Assembly (NCBI GenBank): GCA_002423245.1
Contig: DIVD01000021.1
Location: 32,673 to 66,282 of the forward strand
Direction: 5' to 3'
Length of the DNA stretch: 33,610 nucleotides
From: Rhodobacteraceae bacterium UBA6141
GTDB taxonomy: Bacteria; Pseudomonadota; Alphaproteobacteria; Rhodobacterales; Rhodobacteraceae
Shown: in pieces, positions 31,901-33,610 of the stretch
How positions within the stretch are numbered: position 1 is the stretch's first letter
Layout of the letters: every line of letters begins with the position of its first letter
Translations under genes and position numbers: made by a program
The notes under the pieces: model-generated
Databases searched by the model: none
What the model was told of the DNA's origin: nothing
Seen by the model: the letters and a program-made list of their open reading frames with translations, nothing else

Positions 31901-32349
31901 AGGCCGAGGTTGCGCTTCGGCTGCTGTCGGTGGGCGAGGACAGGGCGGATCCGGCAGAGGCAGCGGCGCTTCTGGCCGAGGCGCAGGCGGTTCTGGCCAG
32001 CCCGGCGATGGCGCCCTGGATTGGCCCCGACACGCTGGCCGAGGTGGAGATCACCGCCCGCCTGCCCGAGCTTGGCGGGCGGCTGATCCACGGCGTCCTC
32101 GACCGGCTCTGGGTCGGCGAGGACCGCGTGCTGGCCATCGACTACAAGTCCAACGCCATTGTCCCCTCGCGCCCCGAGGATGTGCCCCCGGGCCTGCTGC
32201 GCCAGATGGGCGCCTATGCCGCCGCGCTGGAGCAGATCTATCCCGGCCGCCGGATCGACACCGCGATCCTGTGGACGGGCACCGGCGCGCTGATGCCGCT
32301 GCCCTGCGACATGGTGAGGGCGGCCTTGCGCGCGGCCACCATCCCTTGA
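28987..32349 (+). CDS. addA: Double-strand break repair helicase-nuclease AddA
   Basis: A 1120-residue UvrD/Rep-type helicase fused to a RecB-type nuclease. Helicase motifs in order: I SANAGSGKT (near residue 21), Ia CLTYTKAAASEM, II LVDEAQDTSPGQWAV, III VVGDKKQSIYSFQGAD, IV DYSFRSAPAVL, V TVHGAKGLEAPVV, VI LLYVAMTRAESWL. The C-terminal nuclease has GRQLHLLLEHL (His), LIHGVLDRL and AIDYKSN (Asp-x-Lys), then QMGAYAAAL. All catalytic residues look intact, so the AddAB enzyme should have both strands' nucleases. Coupled to addB by ATGA. The stop codon overlaps the -35 of the trxA promoter. Confidence 0.96.
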   Translation: MTRNAASARQVLAAEPGASTWLSANAGSGKTRVLTDRVARLLLGGTEPQHILCLTYTKAAASEMQNRLFRRLGEWAMLEEGRLRAALAELGIDGPVGAETLAEARRLFARAIETPGGLRIQTIHSFCAGLLRRFPLEAGVSPDFTEIDDRAAELMRAEIVEELAGGGDIGAVDALAGLVAGDDLAPVLADLCRNGDAFARPLTPAEALALFGLPPDWDRAALMAEVLAGGEADLLAALIPLLAGSGANDRRAAERLAAIDLADVECLAALEEVLLTGKAAKHPFTAKLGAFPTRDLRLGPCAPLMPRVDALMQRVEAARPRRIALAAAERAAALHRFAAAFLPRYHARKAARGWLDFDDLIARAGHLLSDRSVAQWVLFRLDGGIDHILVDEAQDTSPGQWAVIERLSEEFTAGEGAREGGRTLFVVGDKKQSIYSFQGADLGAFDRMRGQFASRFEAAGAAMRDLTLDYSFRSAPAVLRIVDLAFEGREHRGIGGAPRHLAFKAEMPGRVDLWPPIPRAEREEPPAWDAPVDQLPQAHPAVQLARRIAGWIAGTIAAGTQIPVPGGARPVHEGDFLILVQRRSELFAEIIAACKAAGLAIAGADRLKLGGELAVKDIRAVLAFLATPEDDLSLAAALRSPLFGWTEAQLYALAQPRKGYLWAELRGRADHAETRTILTDLRDLADFLRPYELIERLLTRHGGRKRLVARLGPEAEDGIDELLTQALAFERSAVPSLTGFLVWMEGGDVEVKRRPEAAGRAIRVMTVHGAKGLEAPVVILPDTIRGERNSGAQILRLEDGVPVWGANAADSPPVMAAAREAAKAREAQERDRLLYVAMTRAESWLVVCGAGDPGNGGEQWWSLVAAAMEKAGAEAVQTGFGPIRRFASGEWPADAPGRAGAPQAPALPLPDWALQAAPPAAGPEKPLSPSALGGPKALSGETAGLDEDAALRRGRQLHLLLEHLPDWPAEAQAEVALRLLSVGEDRADPAEAAALLAEAQAVLASPAMAPWIGPDTLAEVEITARLPELGGRLIHGVLDRLWVGEDRVLAIDYKSNAIVPSRPEDVPPGLLRQMGAYAAALEQIYPGRRIDTAILWTGTGALMPLPCDMVRAALRAATIP

Positions 32350-32374
32350 CCTGCCGGGGCAGCGTCCATAGTTT
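32346..32374 (+). promoter_or_regulatory. Probable trxA promoter
   Basis: TTGACC (32346-32351), a 17-base spacer and TAGTTT (32369-32374) lie in the 57-base gap before trxA. A clear AGGAG ribosome site follows. This lets trxA be expressed independently of addBA. Confidence 0.5.
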
Positions 32375-32406
32375 CAGGATCAACCCGTTTCATCAGGAGA
32401 AGACCG

Positions 32407-32727
32407 ATGGCCACCCATCCCGTGACCGATGCCACCTTCGACGCCGAGGTCCGCCAGTCGGATATCCCGGTCGTCGTGGATTTCTGGGCCGAATGGTGCG
32501 GCCCCTGCCGCCAGATCGGCCCGGCGCTGGAAGAGATCGCCGCCGAGATGGAGGGCAAGGTCAAGATCGTGAAGGTCAATGTCGACGAAAACCCCGACAG
32601 CCCGGCGAAGCTCGGCGTTCGCGGCATCCCGGCGCTGTTCATGTTCAAGGACGGCAAGGTCGTCTCGAACAAGGTCGGCGCCGCGCCCAAGGCCGCGCTG
32701 CAAAGCTGGATCCAGTCGGCGATCTGA
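32407..32727 (+). CDS. trxA: Thioredoxin
   Basis: A 106-residue thioredoxin of normal length with the active site WCGPC (residues 30-34), the conserved Asp in VVDFWAEW and the cis-proline in RGIPALFMFKDG. It is a general cytosolic disulfide reductant, for example for ribonucleotide reductase and methionine sulfoxide reductases. An AGGAG ribosome site is 8 bases before the ATG. It has its own promoter-like sequence and a strong terminator, so it is monocistronic or the last gene after addA. Confidence 0.97.
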   Translation: MATHPVTDATFDAEVRQSDIPVVVDFWAEWCGPCRQIGPALEEIAAEMEGKVKIVKVNVDENPDSPAKLGVRGIPALFMFKDGKVVSNKVGAAPKAALQSWIQSAI

Positions 32728-32763
32728 CCGCCCTCTCCGCCCTCTCCGGCACCGGAGCGAACG

Positions 32764-32787
32764 GGGCGCCCATGATGGCGCCCTTTT
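32764..32787 (+). terminator. Intrinsic terminator of trxA
   Basis: GGGCGCC, a 6-base loop CATGAT and GGCGCCC form a perfect 7-bp stem immediately followed by TTTT. It lies 36 bases after the trxA stop, in the gap to the convergent phosphotransferase gene. Confidence 0.85.
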
Positions 32788-32790
32788 GCC

Positions 32791-33610
32791 TTATCGCAAA
32801 TCCGGGAAGGCCCTGCGCGCGATGGCGCGCAGGGCGGCAAGGCGCGCCTGCTGCAACAGGTCGGACCTGGCCGCCGCCACCGGGATGCGCGCCCAGTCCG
32901 CGATGATCTGGTTGCGCAGCAGGAAGGCGATGCCGGCATCGCCCGGCGCCGCGAAGACATAGCCGCGAAAGAACGCGGCAAGCGCGCGCGGCGGCACCAC
33001 CTCGCCTTCGGGGATCTGCGCCGGATCGGTGCAGGTGACCGCGAAGTTCAGCAGCAGCCGCGCCACGTCATGCCCGACCGGAGCGACCTGCGCCGGTGCG
33101 AAATCCAGCCCCCAGATCCCGGCCTTCCCCGGCGGATCGCCCGCCATGATGATGTTGCGAAGGTTCATGTCGCCGTGGCGCCCGGCCGCGCTGGCAGGCT
33201 GGCCGTCATGGCGCGGCGCAAGGGCGATCACCCGCTCGCTCAGCGCCGCGAATTCGCGCGCCAGCGGCACCTGCCTGCGCCCCGCCAGCACCGCGTCGCG
33301 CTGGCGCTGCAGATGGGCGCACACGGCCCGGGGGCGATAGTCGCGCATCCCCGCATCGGTCGAGGCATGGAACCGCGCCAGCCAGCGCCCGCAGGCCTCC
33401 AGCGCGGCGTCAAGCTGTTCGGGGCGCGTCGCCTGCTCCATCACCGCGGCGGCGGTTTCGCCGTGCACATGCTCCATCAGCATCGCGTGCGAGTCGGGCA
33501 GCGCGGCCAGAACGCGCGGCACGCCCGACCCCATCGCCCGCAACGCCGCCTGCTGCGCGGCAAGGCTGCCGGCGAACAGCGCCGCATCCGCAGGCAGGGG
33601 CGCCAGCTTC
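32791..33610 (-). CDS. Phosphotransferase (aminoglycoside/choline kinase fold), 5-prime end outside window
   Basis: The last ~272 residues of an APH-fold protein kinase-like enzyme; the frame stays open to the right edge, so the N-terminus with the ATP-binding lobe is missing. The catalytic loop HGDMNLRNII (Asp base, Asn metal ligand) and the metal-binding GLDFAPA with the following VGHDVARLL are intact. The C-terminal part is helical, as in choline/aminoglycoside kinases. The substrate is not recognisable; proteins of this kind include small-molecule kinases and do not imply antibiotic resistance. A TTG at 33543 could be mistaken for the start, but coding clearly continues upstream in the same frame. 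Convergent with trxA. Confidence 0.85.
   Translation of the reverse strand, partial: KLAPLPADAALFAGSLAAQQAALRAMGSGVPRVLAALPDSHAMLMEHVHGETAAAVMEQATRPEQLDAALEACGRWLARFHASTDAGMRDYRPRAVCAHLQRQRDAVLAGRRQVPLAREFAALSERVIALAPRHDGQPASAAGRHGDMNLRNIIMAGDPPGKAGIWGLDFAPAQVAPVGHDVARLLLNFAVTCTDPAQIPEGEVVPPRALAAFFRGYVFAAPGDAGIAFLLRNQIIADWARIPVAAARSDLLQQARLAALRAIARRAFPDLR

Noticed and set aside
33541..33543. TTG as start codon of the right-edge phosphotransferase
   Set aside because: The reading frame is open with sensible coding sequence up to the window edge, and the kinase N-lobe would be missing, so this is an internal leucine codon.
1..33610. Mobile elements, CRISPR arrays, phage genes or defence systems
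   Set aside because: No transposase, integrase, repeat-spacer pattern, terminal inverted repeats or known defence genes are visible; gene order and composition look like stable core chromosome.

Overview
The window is very GC-rich chromosomal DNA from an alphaproteobacterium, almost certainly Rhodobacterales (Rhodobacter/Paracoccus/Roseobacter relatives). The strongest evidence is a regB / senC-regA-hvrA / ahcY neighbourhood like the one described in Rhodobacter capsulatus. It is followed by a PAS protein, tsaE-amgK, murU, addB, addA and trxA. I see no insertion sequence, prophage, CRISPR array or replication origin. The intergenic stretches are short and the genes look vertically inherited.

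Region 1 (1-7.9 kb, all minus strand) is an acyl-CoA catabolic cluster. In transcription order it holds an SCP-x-type thiolase, a short-chain dehydrogenase, a strong hairpin, a TetR regulator, a biotin-dependent carboxyltransferase (beta), an enoyl-CoA hydratase, a biotin carboxylase/carrier (alpha) and an acyl-CoA dehydrogenase cut by the window edge. The logic matches leucine/isovalerate (liu) or acyclic terpene (atu) degradation: dehydrogenate, carboxylate the gamma carbon, hydrate, then cleave. The exact substrate cannot be read from the sequence. Two related palindromes, one over the -10 of the tetR promoter and one upstream of the thiolase, look like operators of the cluster's own TetR protein.

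Region 2 (7.9-15.7 kb) is housekeeping and envelope genes: rsmE divergent from ubiA, an OmpA/BON-like envelope protein followed by a small membrane-anchored coiled-coil protein, a MgtC/DUF4010 membrane protein, rsgA, a tRNA-Thr(CGT), and a DUF892 (YciE/YciF-like) ferritin-fold protein behind a textbook EcfG general-stress promoter.

Region 3 (15.7-21.9 kb) is the redox-regulation locus: ahcY (with a hairpin covering its ribosome-binding region), a small exported protein, an HD hydrolase, an H-NS/HvrA-type DNA-binding protein, the response regulator RegA, the copper chaperone SenC/PrrC, and the divergent sensor kinase RegB. RegB keeps its His, redox Cys and quinone-site motif. A 360-base gap below ahcY contains a candidate structured RNA.

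Region 4 (22-33.6 kb, plus strand) starts with a membrane-anchored PAS protein that has no kinase domain and occupies the position where, from memory, other alphaproteobacteria carry the cell-cycle pseudokinase DivL. A CtrA-box-like sequence lies in front of it. Next comes a tightly overlapping block: tsaE fused to amgK, murU (cell-wall sugar recycling), addB and addA (double-strand-break repair). Then comes trxA with its own promoter and terminator, and a convergent, truncated phosphotransferase gene.

The most interesting leads are the kinase-less DivL-like protein with its CtrA-like site, the paired TetR operators, the hairpin at the ahcY ribosome-binding region, and the structured element downstream of ahcY.
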